Notes: generated by a model not told the origin, from the sequence alone. DNA of 64,000 nucleotides from Clostridia bacterium (GCA_017394835.1 JAFPXD010000007.1:62001-126000); one strand, 5' to 3'. Numbered from the stretch's first letter, positions 1 through 8,978 are shown. A program made the numbers and translations.

Positions 1-690
1 CATCCCCGCATCAAAACCGACTTCATCCATTTGAAGGAAGGCGTTTCGCGCATCAACGTCAAGATCAAATCCGAAGAGGAGACCGAAATAAACGGCCAGG
101 GCCCCCATATAGACGACGAGGCCCTTGAAGCGTTTATGAAAAAGACCGACGGCATTTCGGACGGCGATACCCTCATACTTTCGGGCAGCATACCCAAGAC
201 CATGCCCGACGACGTGTATGAAAGGATACTGGAAAGGCTGAAGGACAGGAACGTGCGCATAGTGGTGGACGCCACGAAGAAGCTGCTCGTGAACGCCTTG
301 AAATACCGCCCGTTCCTCATAAAGCCCAACAGGCAGGAGATATCCGAGCTCTTCGGCGTGAAGGTCGAGGATGAGGAGACCACCCTCTTCTATGCCCGCA
401 GGCTGCAGGAGATGGGCGCGAAGAACGTGCTCGTTTCGCTGGGCGGAGACGGCGCCATGCTGCTCGATGAAACAGGGCGCGTGCATAAGGCCGCGGCCGC
501 GAAGGGCAGGGTGCTCAACACCGTGGGCTCCGGCGATTCGATGGTGGCGGGCTTCGTCGCCGGCTGCATGCTCAAAAACGATTACGCCTACGCGCTCCGT
601 TTGGGTACCGCCTGCGGCGGCGCGACGGCATTCCTCCCCGGCCTTGCCACAAGGGAGAAGATAGACGAACTGATGGGGCAGAACGATTAA
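1..690 (+). CDS. fruK: 1-phosphofructokinase, 5' end outside the window
   Basis: PfkB-family sugar kinase that phosphorylates fructose 1-phosphate to fructose 1,6-bisphosphate in the cytoplasm. The open frame runs in from base 1 without a start codon, so the N-terminus is missing. The stretch INVKIKSEEETEINGQGP is typical of the substrate and lid region of FruK, and the GSGDSMVAGF box near the C-terminus carries the PfkB catalytic aspartate. The gene ends 19 bases before fruA, so it lies in the fructose PTS operon, where it uses the product of the FruA transporter. The family call is firm; FruK rather than another PfkB kinase rests on motif plus context. Confidence 0.93.
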   Translation, partial: HPRIKTDFIHLKEGVSRINVKIKSEEETEINGQGPHIDDEALEAFMKKTDGISDGDTLILSGSIPKTMPDDVYERILERLKDRNVRIVVDATKKLLVNALKYRPFLIKPNRQEISELFGVKVEDEETTLFYARRLQEMGAKNVLVSLGGDGAMLLDETGRVHKAAAAKGRVLNTVGSGDSMVAGFVAGCMLKNDYAYALRLGTACGGATAFLPGLATREKIDELMGQND

Positions 691-709
691 TTTATTTCAG
701 GAGGGAAAT

Positions 710-2653
710 ATGCGAATAACAGACCTGCTCAAGAAGGAGGGTATAAGGCTCGATACCGCTCCCGCCGATAAAGCGGAAGCGATAGAGATGCTCGTCGCCC
801 TGCACGAAAAATGCGGTGATCTGAACGATACCACCGCATACAGGGAGGGCATACTCGCGCGCGAAGCGATGGGCACCACCGCGATCGGCATGGAGATAGC
901 CATCCCCCACGCGAAGAGCGCGGCCGTCAAGGCCCCGGCGCTCACTGCGATGACCGTTCCCGCGGGCGTAGATTACGGCTCGCCCGACGGCATGCCCGCA
1001 AAGCTCCTCTTCATGATAGCCGCCACCACCGACGGCGACGTGCACATGGAGGTGCTCGCCCGCATGATGCAGCTGCTCATGGATATGGATCTGACCGAAA
1101 AGCTCAAGAACGCCAAGACCCCCGAGGAGTTCCTCTCCCTGATCGACGCGGCGGAGACGGCGAAATTCCCCGATGAGGTGAAGGCCGCTCCCGCGAAGAA
1201 GGAGGGCTATCGCGTGCTCGCCGTCACCGCCTGCCCCACCGGCATAGCGCATACCTACATGGCGGCGGAGGCGCTTCAGAAGGCGGGCGAAAAGCTCGGC
1301 ATACCCATAAAGGTGGAGACCAACGGCTCCGGCGGCGCGAAGAACGTGCTCACGGCCGAGGATATCGCGAACTGCGACGGCATCATTATCGCCGCGGACA
1401 AGAGCGTCGATACCGCAAGATTCGACGGCAAGCCCGTTTATTCCACCAAGGTGGCGGACGGCATCCATAAGCCCGAGGAGCTCATAAACAAGATAATAAA
1501 CGGCGAAGCCCCAGTATTCAAGGCCGATAAGAAGGCCGCGGCAAGCGCCGAAGTCGGAAACGAGAGCTTCGGCAGGAAGCTTTACAAGCACCTTATGAAC
1601 GGCGTATCGCATATGCTCCCCTTCGTCGTTGCGGGCGGCATATTCATCGCGATAGCGTTCCTGATCGACGCCGCGAAGGGCGTTCCCATGGACGGGAACT
1701 TCGGCTCCGTAACACCCGTCGCCGCCTGGTTCAAGGCGATGGGCGGCTACGCGTTCAACTTCATGCTGCCGATACTCGCGGGCTTCATAGCCATGTCGAT
1801 AGCCGACAGGCCCGGCCTGCTCGTAGGCGTTGTGGGCGGCTTCCTTGCGGCCAACGGCGCTACCTTCGCCGATCCCTTCGCCGCGGCGACCACTCCCTCC
1901 GGCTTCCTGGGCGCGCTGCTCGCGGGCTTCCTCGCGGGGTGGCTGCTCAAGCTGTTTGAAAAGCTCTGCGATAGGGTGCTCCCCCGCGCGCTCGAGGGCC
2001 TGAAGCCCGTGCTCATCTACCCGCTCGCGGGCCTCGGCATAGTCGCCGTCATGATGTGCGCGGTCAACCCCGTGATGAGCATCATCAACAAGGGCCTTTC
2101 CGACGGTCTGCTCTGGCTCAACCAGCATAACCTCGGCATAGTGCTCGGCTGCATTCTGGGCGCCATGATGTCCATCGATATGGGCGGCCCGCTCAATAAG
2201 GCGGCTTACGTGTTCGGCACGGGCATGCTCGCGGCGGCGACCACCGAAGGCTATATGGTCATGGCCTCCGTCATGATCGGCGGTATGGTGCCCCCGCTCG
2301 CCATTGCGCTTTCCACCATATTCTTCAAGAACCGCTGGACCGCGGACGAAAGGAAGAACGGCGTCGTAAACATCGTAATGGGCCTCTCCTTCATAACCGA
2401 GGGCGCGATCCCCTATGCGGCGGCGCATCCCCTCCAGGTCATCCCCTCCTGCGCGATAGGCGCGGCGGTGGCGGGCGGCCTCTCGTGGCTGTTCAGCTGC
2501 ACCCTCATGGCTCCCCACGGCGGTATTTTCGTAGTACCGACCATAGGCAAGCCCCTCTTATACCTGCTGGCCCTTGCGATCGGCGCGGTCGTTGGCATGC
2601 TCATGCTCGCGATACTCAAGCGCCCCGTCAAGGAAGACCTTACCGAAAGGTGA
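710..2653 (+). CDS. fruA: PTS fructose transporter, fused EIIA-EIIB-EIIC
   Basis: Membrane transporter that imports fructose while phosphorylating it at C1. Domains in order: EIIA (about residues 1-150) with the phosphorylated His67 in AIPHAKS; EIIB (about 165-265) with the phospho-cysteine Cys175 in TACPTGIAHT; EIIC (about 290-640), a series of hydrophobic segments. The ATG at 710 follows an AGGAGGG site at usual spacing. At 647 residues it is the normal size for an A-B-C fusion. It receives phosphate from the HPr encoded next door and hands fructose 1-phosphate to FruK. No broken or missing catalytic residue was seen. Confidence 0.96.
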   Translation: MRITDLLKKEGIRLDTAPADKAEAIEMLVALHEKCGDLNDTTAYREGILAREAMGTTAIGMEIAIPHAKSAAVKAPALTAMTVPAGVDYGSPDGMPAKLLFMIAATTDGDVHMEVLARMMQLLMDMDLTEKLKNAKTPEEFLSLIDAAETAKFPDEVKAAPAKKEGYRVLAVTACPTGIAHTYMAAEALQKAGEKLGIPIKVETNGSGGAKNVLTAEDIANCDGIIIAADKSVDTARFDGKPVYSTKVADGIHKPEELINKIINGEAPVFKADKKAAASAEVGNESFGRKLYKHLMNGVSHMLPFVVAGGIFIAIAFLIDAAKGVPMDGNFGSVTPVAAWFKAMGGYAFNFMLPILAGFIAMSIADRPGLLVGVVGGFLAANGATFADPFAAATTPSGFLGALLAGFLAGWLLKLFEKLCDRVLPRALEGLKPVLIYPLAGLGIVAVMMCAVNPVMSIINKGLSDGLLWLNQHNLGIVLGCILGAMMSIDMGGPLNKAAYVFGTGMLAAATTEGYMVMASVMIGGMVPPLAIALSTIFFKNRWTADERKNGVVNIVMGLSFITEGAIPYAAAHPLQVIPSCAIGAAVAGGLSWLFSCTLMAPHGGIFVVPTIGKPLLYLLALAIGAVVGMLMLAILKRPVKEDLTER

Positions 2654-2687
2654 CACTAAACCGCTGATAAATCAAAGGAGAACTCAA

Positions 2688-2951
2688 ATGGTACAGAAGC
2701 ATTTCACGATCAAGAACGCGCAGGGCTTCCATATGCGCCCCGCGACCAATTTCGCTACCGCCATGGCGGCCTACCCCTGCGCCGTGACCATCAAATTCAA
2801 CGGCAGGGACGTTAACGCCAAGAGCCCCATGTTCATAATGGCGGCCTGCATAAAGGTCGGCAGCGAGATCGACGTCGTCTGTGACGGCGAGGGCGAGAAC
2901 GAGGCGCTCGCCGCCGCGGCCGCGCTTATCGAAAGCGGCTTCGGCGAATAA
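2688..2951 (+). CDS. ptsH: phosphocarrier protein HPr
   Basis: Small cytoplasmic phosphocarrier (87 residues) moving phosphate from enzyme I to FruA. The ATG at 2688 is chosen because AAAGGAG stands just before it and it gives the normal HPr length; longer upstream frames overlap fruA. His15 lies in GFHMRPA, with Met in place of the usual Ala after the histidine. Ser46 lies in AKSPMFIMAACIKVG, the place where HPr kinase phosphorylates Gram-positive HPr. The segment after Ser46 differs from the classical Bacillus form, so control by CcpA is possible but not shown. It is placed between fruA and ptsI. Confidence 0.95.
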   Translation: MVQKHFTIKNAQGFHMRPATNFATAMAAYPCAVTIKFNGRDVNAKSPMFIMAACIKVGSEIDVVCDGEGENEALAAAAALIESGFGE

Positions 2952-2963
2952 GCCGTGAAAAGG

Positions 2964-2989
2964 GCGCGGCTCCCGGAGGGGGGCCGCGC
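2964..2989 (+). other. GC-rich hairpin between ptsH and ptsI
   Basis: Perfect 7-bp arms GCGCGGC and GCCGCGC enclose a 12-base loop in the ptsH-ptsI gap. No T-run follows, so it is more likely a processing or partial attenuation hairpin than a full terminator. It could set different expression of HPr and enzyme I from one transcript. Confidence 0.45.
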
Positions 2990-3043
2990 TTATCCGTCGA
3001 TTACGGAGCCCCCGACCGGATTCGGGGCGAAAGGAGTTTGAAA

Positions 3044-4744
3044 ATGTTCAAAGGCACCCCGGTTTCCGAGGGCATAGGTATAGGCAAGATACTTCTGCTT
3101 GAGGAAGCGAAGCTCGAATACACCCCCCATGCCGTGGCGGATCCCGCCGCCGAGGCGGAAAGGTTCCGCGCCGCGATAGAGGAGCTCACGCGTGAGACCC
3201 GCCGTGACGCCGCCTCCCTGCGCGAGACCGCGGGCGAGAAGGAGGCCCTCATAATGGAGGGGCATATCTCCCTCATAAACGATCCCGCGCTCAAGGGCGA
3301 AACGGAAAACCTCATTATGGGCGGTCAGTGCGCCGAAGCCGCGTATGAATCCATGTGCGATATGTTCATAGGCATATTCTCCTCGATGGAGGATGAGATG
3401 ATGCGGCAGCGCGCGGCGGACGTGCGCGATATAAAGGACGGGCTCCTGCGCATACTGCTCGGCGTTAAGGAGGTGAAGATAAGCGACGCGCCCAAGGGCA
3501 CCGTCATCCTCACGAGGGAGCTCACCCCCTCCGTAACGGCGGGCATCAAAAAGGGCAATATAGTGGGCATTATCACCGAAACGGGCGGCAAGACCTCCCA
3601 TTCCGCCATACTCGCGAGGGCGCTCGAGATCCCCGCGGTGCTGAGCGTGCCCAACGCCGCCTCCGTATTCAAAAACGGCCAGCCCGTTATAGTGGACGGC
3701 ACCACCGGGATCGTGATACCCGATCCCTCCTTCGACGAGCTTAACGAATACACCGAAAAGCGCGCCGCGTTCATAAAGGAGAAGGAGGAGCTCGGCAGGT
3801 TCCGCGGGCTCAGGACCGTTGGCGCCGACGGCAGGGAATATGAGCTCGTCTGCAACATAGGCAAGCCCGACGACGCGAACAAGGTGATCGAATTCGACGG
3901 CGAGGGAGTCGGCCTCTTCCGCACGGAGTTCCTGTTCATGGACAGGAGCAGCGTCCCCACCGAGGAGGAGCAGTTCGCCGCGTATCAGAAGGCGGCGCTC
4001 ATACTGAAGGGCAAGCCCTTAATAATCCGCACGCTCGATATAGGCGGCGATAAGGAGATACCCTATATGGGCCTTGAAAAGGAGGAAAACCCCTTCATGG
4101 GCTTCCGCGCCATCCGTTACTGCCTGAAGAACAGGGAGCTTTTCAGAAAGCAGCTGCGGGCCATGATAAGGGCGAGCGCCTTTGGCGATATAAGGATCAT
4201 GTTCCCGCTCATCACCTGCGCTGAAGAGCTCAGGGAGGGCCGCGCGATGGTCGAGGATATCAAGAAGGAGCTCACGATACTGGGCATCCCCTTCAAGAAG
4301 GATATAAAGGTCGGCATAATGGTGGAGACCGCCGCGGCCGCCATGCTTGCGGACGTGCTCGCGAAGGAGGCGGATTTCTTCAGCATAGGCACTAACGATC
4401 TGACGGGCTACACCATGTCCTGCGACAGGGGCAACAGCAACGTGGCTTACCTCTATTCCGCGCTCCAGCCCGCCGTGCTCCGCATGATAGAGCGCACCAT
4501 CCGCTGCGGGCGCGAGGCGGGGATACCCGTCGGCATGTGCGGCGAGGCGGCCGGCAACGAAAAGCTCATCCCCCTGCTCATGTCCTTCGGCCTGACCGAA
4601 TTCAGCGTTTCCGCGCCGAGCGTACTGCGCGTGCGCAAGTGCATATCCAAGTGGACGAAGGCGCATGCAGACGAGGTCGCCGCAAAGGCGATGAGCATGA
4701 CCACCGAGCAGGAGGTAAGCGCTTACCTCGCCACGGTGATCTGA
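3044..4744 (+). CDS. ptsI: phosphoenolpyruvate-protein phosphotransferase (PTS enzyme I)
   Basis: First enzyme of the PTS: takes phosphate from PEP and passes it to HPr. The N-terminal half contains the HPr-binding and phosphohistidine domain with the active His at about residue 186 in GGKTSHSAI. The C-terminal PEP-binding barrel contains the FRTEFLFM and DFFSIGTNDLTGY boxes and the GMCGEAAG loop with the active cysteine. I start at the ATG at 3044, 7 bases after AAGGAG, rather than at an in-frame TTG 6 bases upstream. The length (566 residues) is normal. It is the last gene of the fru-pts operon and is followed by a terminator. Confidence 0.96.
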   Translation: MFKGTPVSEGIGIGKILLLEEAKLEYTPHAVADPAAEAERFRAAIEELTRETRRDAASLRETAGEKEALIMEGHISLINDPALKGETENLIMGGQCAEAAYESMCDMFIGIFSSMEDEMMRQRAADVRDIKDGLLRILLGVKEVKISDAPKGTVILTRELTPSVTAGIKKGNIVGIITETGGKTSHSAILARALEIPAVLSVPNAASVFKNGQPVIVDGTTGIVIPDPSFDELNEYTEKRAAFIKEKEELGRFRGLRTVGADGREYELVCNIGKPDDANKVIEFDGEGVGLFRTEFLFMDRSSVPTEEEQFAAYQKAALILKGKPLIIRTLDIGGDKEIPYMGLEKEENPFMGFRAIRYCLKNRELFRKQLRAMIRASAFGDIRIMFPLITCAEELREGRAMVEDIKKELTILGIPFKKDIKVGIMVETAAAAMLADVLAKEADFFSIGTNDLTGYTMSCDRGNSNVAYLYSALQPAVLRMIERTIRCGREAGIPVGMCGEAAGNEKLIPLLMSFGLTEFSVSAPSVLRVRKCISKWTKAHADEVAAKAMSMTTEQEVSAYLATVI

Positions 4745-4762
4745 AGGTATTGAACGAACGAA

Positions 4763-4795
4763 GGCTCCGGGCATTCAAGCCCGGAGCCCCTTTTC
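4763..4795 (+). terminator. Rho-independent terminator after ptsI
   Basis: Ten-base perfect stem (GGCTCCGGGC / GCCCGGAGCC) with a 6-base loop, followed by CCTTTTCC. It closes the PTS operon and lies between it and the convergent minus-strand operon. Confidence 0.85.
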
Positions 4796-4831
4796 CGTCT
4801 GCGGCGGGATGCGCCCTGCGTCCTTTCCCGC

Positions 4832-5026
4832 TCAGTGCAGCAGCTTCATAATGGTGTTGACTATGAACCTGGTCTTTATGGGATCCGTCTTGGGCGCCCA
4901 AAGGCGCACCGTTGCCTTTATAAGCCGCTCCTGCTCGGGCTTTTCGAGCTTCAGGAGCGACTCGCGGAAGGCGAGCATCTCGCCGTAAGCCTTTTCATAA
5001 TCGTTTGCGGTGCCGTTGTTTTCCAT
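4832..5026 (-). CDS. small conserved-looking protein, function unknown
   Basis: A 64-residue charged protein starting MENNGTANDYEKAYGEM. The start at 5026 is preferred over an ATG 42 bases upstream because AAAGGA precedes it. It looks helical (YEKAYGEMLAFRESLLKLEKPEQ), with no membrane segment or metal site. It is the last gene of the five-gene minus-strand operon, with its ribosome site just after the end of the SRAP gene. I do not recognise the family. Confidence 0.6.
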   Translation of the reverse strand: MENNGTANDYEKAYGEMLAFRESLLKLEKPEQERLIKATVRLWAPKTDPIKTRFIVNTIMKLLH

Positions 5027-5068
5027 ATCCGTTCCTTTCTCCTTTCGGCGTCGTATGTTCAAACTCAA

Positions 5069-5674
5069 TTACGCCCGCTCCGCCGCGACGGGAACGTCGA
5101 GCTCCCGTATGGCTAAGGGGAGATCCTCCCTGCCGGAAAGCCACTCTTCCGCGCGCGTCTCGGGCACGAGCACGGGCATCCGCGGGTGCAGCGCCCTTAT
5201 GCTCCTATCCGCGTCCCGCGTGAGGATGGTGAAGCAGGGGAGGATGAGCCCCTGCGGCGGGCGGACGTACAGCCCCGCGATCAGCAGGGGCCCGCCGTCC
5301 TCGGCAAAGAACGCATACCGCTCCTTTCGGCCTTCCTCGTTCTTCTTCCATTCGAAATAGCGGGAGGCGGGGATCAAACACCGCCGCTCGTTTATGCTGT
5401 CCGCGAACATCGCTTTTTCGTGTGCGGTCTCGGAGCGGGTGTTGAATACGAGCATCCCGCGCGTGGGGTGTTCAAAGCCCCAGCGCATGGGAAATGCATC
5501 CGGTCTGCGGCCTTCGCGTGAGGGCGCTATCACCGGCGCGGTATCCGTGGGGCGTATCTCGCCCTCGGTCTTCATATGGACGGAGAGCCTTTCCGCAACG
5601 CGCTCGGCGTGCTGAAATTCCCGCGCCGTTTCGAGGCTTGTAAACCGCCTTTCCAAAAAATACCTTCCGCACAT
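5069..5674 (-). CDS. SRAP-domain protein (YedK/HMCES-like abasic-site protein)
   Basis: SRAP proteins crosslink through Cys2 to abasic sites in single-stranded DNA and protect them from cleavage. The protein starts MCGRYF, so after Met removal the catalytic cysteine is N-terminal. The RRCLIPASRYFEWKK block supplies the conserved Asn/Arg/Glu region, and a C-terminal LHPRMPVLV motif holds the conserved histidine. 201 residues is close to the family norm. It begins 15 bases after the DUF4037 gene in the same operon. The biochemical role is family knowledge; the motifs are visible. Confidence 0.92.
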   Translation of the reverse strand: MCGRYFLERRFTSLETAREFQHAERVAERLSVHMKTEGEIRPTDTAPVIAPSREGRRPDAFPMRWGFEHPTRGMLVFNTRSETAHEKAMFADSINERRCLIPASRYFEWKKNEEGRKERYAFFAEDGGPLLIAGLYVRPPQGLILPCFTILTRDADRSIRALHPRMPVLVPETRAEEWLSGREDLPLAIRELDVPVAAERA

Positions 5675-5689
5675 GGGGTTTACCTCAGA

Positions 5690-6655
5690 TCACATATCCG
5701 CGCGCCGCGGCTGTTTTGTTCCTGCCAGCACCGCCTCGACGTGCGCTTCGAGATACCTGCCCCTTGCGCGGCTCATGCCCGCCTTGATGAGCATATCCTC
5801 CAGCTCGCAGGCGATCTCTTCCGAAAGGGAAACGATCCTGTCCTTGTAATTCTGCCTGTTGGGATGATACCTCGTGCCCTCCCAGGCCTCCGTGTCGATG
5901 CGCAGACGGGAAAGCTCATAAAGCTTTGCGGAAAGTACGCCCTCGTCATCCAGCTCGCCCAGCGCGCGGAAGGTCCATTTGTAATAGGGCGGGTATTCCC
6001 TTTTGAGCAGGAAGAAGAGCTCCATTGCGGAGCTTATGCCCCTTGCCCTGCACAGCTCGGCGGCGACGGTATCGCCGCGCGTCATGCAGCGCGCGTAATT
6101 CACCTGGAACGCCGAAGCGTATTCGTGAAGCTGCTGCGCGATCCTCGCCCGCCGGACCCGATCGGGATAATAGCCCATGAGGTATCTGCGGAACGCGGTG
6201 AAAACGCCGGGATCGTCGCGGAAGACCTCGCCGTTCGTCGCGGTCTTGAGGCAGGAATGATCAAGCCTCATCCATTCGTCCTCCGTCAAGAAGCCGCTTT
6301 CGGCGTCGCAATCGACGTTCAGAATATTGGAATAGAAGCGGCGTATGGTCATAACGCCCCTGCGCTCCCTGAGCCGCTCCGTGAAAAACGCCCGCTCCTC
6401 GCTGTCAACAAGCTCGTTGTAGGCGGCGGAGAGCCTTTCCCCGAAAAGAGCCATATCCGCATCGGTGAGCCACAGGCAAACGCCCGTGCCGAAATCGTGA
6501 TCGCGGGAGATCTCGTCGTCATAGCCGAAGCAATCCGAGCCCTCGCCGACTATGCCGACCGCTATGCGGTCCTCGTATTCGGGGAACTCTTCGCTTATCA
6601 TCGCCGCGACCCGGCGCTCGTAAAATCTTCTGTTTTTATCAATAACGTTATCCAT
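5690..6655 (-). CDS. DUF4037-type nucleotidyltransferase-fold protein
   Basis: A 321-residue soluble protein. Near residue 38 the GEGSDCFGYDDEIS-RDHDFG stretch has the GS...D-D layout of nucleotidyltransferase-fold proteins and matches what I know as DUF4037. The rest is helical and rich in Arg and Tyr. The start at 6655 follows GGGAGGGACCC. Substrate and reaction are unknown. It lies 36 bases after the RNase Z gene and 15 before the SRAP gene. Confidence 0.8.
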   Translation of the reverse strand: MDNVIDKNRRFYERRVAAMISEEFPEYEDRIAVGIVGEGSDCFGYDDEISRDHDFGTGVCLWLTDADMALFGERLSAAYNELVDSEERAFFTERLRERRGVMTIRRFYSNILNVDCDAESGFLTEDEWMRLDHSCLKTATNGEVFRDDPGVFTAFRRYLMGYYPDRVRRARIAQQLHEYASAFQVNYARCMTRGDTVAAELCRARGISSAMELFFLLKREYPPYYKWTFRALGELDDEGVLSAKLYELSRLRIDTEAWEGTRYHPNRQNYKDRIVSLSEEIACELEDMLIKAGMSRARGRYLEAHVEAVLAGTKQPRRADM

Positions 6656-6691
6656 GGGTCCCTCCCGGCTGAGCCGCGCCCCAAAAAGCGG

Positions 6692-7639
6692 TCAGGCGTC
6701 TTTATGAGGCTCGCAGTCCCCGAACCGCAGCGTCTTTCGCATGCCGTCGCGACCGCAGACGGTATTTGCAAAGATCTCCGCCGCGTTTGAAAGATGATCC
6801 CCGGGCTCGCCTATCATCTGGGAATAGTGGGCGAGCCAAAGCTCCTTCACGCCCGCCTTCGAGGCGCACTCCGCCGCCTGCGCGAAATTCATGTGGCCGT
6901 GATCCGCGGCAAGCTCCGCCTGATCGTTTTCGCCGTAGGTCGCGTCGCAGATCATAAGATCCGCATCCTTCGCCGCCTCCGTAAGCGCCCCGCAGGCTCT
7001 CGTGTCGCCCGAAAAGACGAATTTCAAGCCCTTGCGCGCTTCGCCCATGACCTGCTCGGGCAGGAATGTTTTTTCGCCTGTGCTGACGCTTTCGCCCCTT
7101 TGCAGAACGCTCCACAGCTCTTTGGGGATCTCCAGCTCCTCCGCCTTTTCCGGCATGAACCTTCCCGCGCGGCCGAGCGTAAAGCAGTAGCCGCGGCTTA
7201 AAACGGTGTGCTCCGTTTGAAAGGCTTTGAGCACGGCTCCCGAAGGCCAGCCCGCCGCGAGCTCCCGAAGCGCGAGCCCGCCTTCCGGCAGCTCGATCAG
7301 ACGTATATCGTAGCCGGTCCGCCCCGCAAGAAACAGTATGGGCGAAAGCTCATCCGCCAGACCCTCCGGGCCGGTGATGTAAAGCGGCTCGGTCCGCTCC
7401 AGCACCCCCATCGTCTGCAGCAGCCCGGGCAGCCCGAAGACATGATCCCCGTGATAATGGGTCAGCGCTATGAGATCCGTTTTCATGAGGCTCACGCCTG
7501 CGCGCCTCGCCGCCGACTGCGTGCCTTCGCCGCAGTCGAACAGGATCGAGCGCCCGTTTACGGTCAAAAGCGCGGCTGTAAGCGCACGGTCGGGAAGAGG
7601 CAGCAGAGCGGATGTGCCTATCAGAGTAACGTCGATCAT
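6692..7639 (-). CDS. rnz: ribonuclease Z (tRNA 3' processing endonuclease)
   Basis: Metallo-beta-lactamase-fold nuclease that trims tRNA precursors at the 3' end. The zinc-binding LTHYHGDHVFGLPGLL motif is near residue 60, followed by FSGDTRACG and ADHGHMNF, which supply further metal ligands, and LAHYSQM near the C-terminus. At 315 residues it is the normal length. It starts 3 bases after the end of the Sel1 gene, which indicates translational coupling. Confidence 0.93.
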   Translation of the reverse strand: MIDVTLIGTSALLPLPDRALTAALLTVNGRSILFDCGEGTQSAARRAGVSLMKTDLIALTHYHGDHVFGLPGLLQTMGVLERTEPLYITGPEGLADELSPILFLAGRTGYDIRLIELPEGGLALRELAAGWPSGAVLKAFQTEHTVLSRGYCFTLGRAGRFMPEKAEELEIPKELWSVLQRGESVSTGEKTFLPEQVMGEARKGLKFVFSGDTRACGALTEAAKDADLMICDATYGENDQAELAADHGHMNFAQAAECASKAGVKELWLAHYSQMIGEPGDHLSNAAEIFANTVCGRDGMRKTLRFGDCEPHKDA

Positions 7640-7642
7640 CCT

Positions 7643-8065
7643 TTAATCATCCTCTAAATCGGAAAGCATATCGCGAGCCGCATCATAGCCCGCGTTCGCG
7701 GAGCGCACAAGCCACCTGCGGGCTTCCTCTCCGTTCTTTTCGGGATCCTTTGCAAGTAGTATCTTGGCGGCGTTATACATCGCTTCGGGAACGCCCTGCT
7801 CCGCTGCGGGAAGGAACCATCGGAGCGCTTCTTCGGCGTCGGGCTCCGTGCCCCTGCCCGACCAGTGCATAAACCCCACAAGGAATTGAGAGACCGCGTC
7901 CCCGGCTTCCGCCGCGCAGGTCAGATACCGCAGCGCCCTGTCAAGATCCTGATCTATATTCCATCCGAAATAAAATTCCTTGCCGAGGAATGCGCAGGCC
8001 TCCGGGTCGCCTTCCTCGCATAATTCGATCACAGCCTTAAGCTTGGCTTCCGTTTCGGGATCCAT
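7643..8065 (-). CDS. Sel1-repeat protein
   Basis: A 140-residue protein made almost entirely of Sel1 (TPR-like) repeats, such as DLDRALRYLTCAAEAGDA, EEALRWFLPAAEQGVPEA and GEEARRWLVRSANAGYDA. Such repeats form helical protein-binding scaffolds. There is no signal peptide, so it is probably cytoplasmic. It is the first gene of the operon that continues with RNase Z, and a good sigma-A promoter lies upstream. The partner is unknown. Confidence 0.85.
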   Translation of the reverse strand: MDPETEAKLKAVIELCEEGDPEACAFLGKEFYFGWNIDQDLDRALRYLTCAAEAGDAVSQFLVGFMHWSGRGTEPDAEEALRWFLPAAEQGVPEAMYNAAKILLAKDPEKNGEEARRWLVRSANAGYDAARDMLSDLEDD

Positions 8066-8148
8066 AGAAGCAAATCTCCTTCCGATAGGATATGGGGCGT
8101 TAGGGATGCGGGCGCCGCTTGGCGGACGATCCCCCTTTCCTCAATGCA

Positions 8149-8177
8149 AGTGTAGCATATCCGCTCGGGATTTTCAA
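8149..8177 (-). promoter_or_regulatory. sigma-A promoter of the Sel1-rnz operon
   Basis: On the minus strand TTGAAA (8177-8172), a 17-base spacer and TACACT (8154-8149) form a near-consensus promoter 84 bases upstream of the Sel1 start. Confidence 0.7.
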
Positions 8178-8262
8178 TCGCGGGGAATAAAAAGCTGAAG
8201 GAGCTGCGCTAAGTGATGCGCTGAAGTCGCCCGCTTTTTTCCGCGAATTCCAATAAGCGGGG

Positions 8263-8304
8263 TTGACAACAGTACGAAATCGAATACGGTACGAATTCGT
8301 ACCT
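8263..8304 (+). promoter_or_regulatory. marR promoter with 16-bp palindromic operator
   Basis: A perfect -35 TTGACA at 8263-8268 is followed by a perfect 16-bp palindrome GGTACGAATTCGTACC at 8289-8304, directly before the ribosome site and over the expected -10/start region. Half-site AGTACGAA at 8271-8278 repeats part of it. This is where an autorepressing MarR protein would bind. Confidence 0.75.
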
Positions 8305-8317
8305 AAGGAGCTTTCCC

Positions 8318-8755
8318 GTGAAAACGAAGCACATAAACGAGAACAAGAGGCTGAACTATCTGCATTCGGAGATCGACGCGCTGTATCACATGTCCTCGCT
8401 CAAGCTCGGCATTTCAGACAGCGTATCCATAGTGATGTACGCGATCTGCGATCTGGGCGAAGGCTGTATGCTGAGCGATATTTACAAGAACTCCGGCGTG
8501 AGCAAGCAGACCGTAAACTCGGCGATCCGCTCGCTTGAGGCGGAGGGGATCCTTCTGCTCAAGCAGGCCGACGGCCGTTCCAAGCGCGTTTACTTGACCG
8601 AAAAGGGCAGGGAGTTCGAAAGGAACACCGCCGCCCGTCTTCTGCAGGCGGAGCTCGACTCCTTCGACGATTGGACGGAGGATGAGATAAGCGCTCTCAT
8701 AAGGCTTACGGAAAAATATCTTCGTTCCTTCCGCGCCGAGATAGAAAGGATGTAA
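8318..8755 (+). CDS. MarR-family transcriptional regulator
   Basis: A 145-residue winged-helix regulator. The DNA-binding helix lies in LSDIYKNSGVSKQTVNSAI (about residues 50-70), and the wing in LLLKQADGRSKRVYLTEKG, the typical MarR pattern. The start is a GTG at 8318, 7 bases after AAGGAG. The palindrome in its promoter indicates autorepression. It probably controls the gene that follows 10 bases later, which is now truncated, so the regulator may have lost its original target. Confidence 0.88.
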   Translation: MKTKHINENKRLNYLHSEIDALYHMSSLKLGISDSVSIVMYAICDLGEGCMLSDIYKNSGVSKQTVNSAIRSLEAEGILLLKQADGRSKRVYLTEKGREFERNTAARLLQAELDSFDDWTEDEISALIRLTEKYLRSFRAEIERM

Positions 8756-8765
8756 GGGGACCGCA

Positions 8766-8978
8766 ATGAAGATCGACGCCGTGCAGGCAGCGACCTTCAT
8801 AACGGATAAGAAATCCGACGAGCTCATCGAAAAGCTCGCCGCTCTCGGCGGCAATAACCGCGCGGAACTCCTGACCCGCAATCTCGTCGCGTTCAATACG
8901 CGCAAGCACACAAACGAACAGGTCTATTATGCTGTGCTCAACATCGAAACCGCTCTTTTGAAAAAGAAGAAGGTTCTG
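8766..8978 (+). pseudogene. truncated gene of the MarR operon, 3' part lost
   Basis: Coding begins at ATG 8766, 10 bases after marR, and reads MKIDAVQAATFITDKKSDEL...NIETALLKKKK. Coherent protein sequence stops near 8960, where it meets the stop codon of the oppositely oriented excisionase-like gene. The remaining frame is read-through of that gene. I do not recognise the family from about 65 residues. The break marks where the first mobile element, or a later deletion, joined the chromosome. Confidence 0.6.

Noticed and set aside
692..2518. 608-codon open frame on the minus strand opposite fruA
   Set aside because: Shadow frame of a GC-rich gene; composition (His/Arg/Gly-rich) is not protein-like, and fruA is complete on the plus strand.
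3325..3960. 211-codon minus-strand frame opposite ptsI
   Set aside because: Antisense shadow of ptsI, rich in Ser/Pro without any domain.
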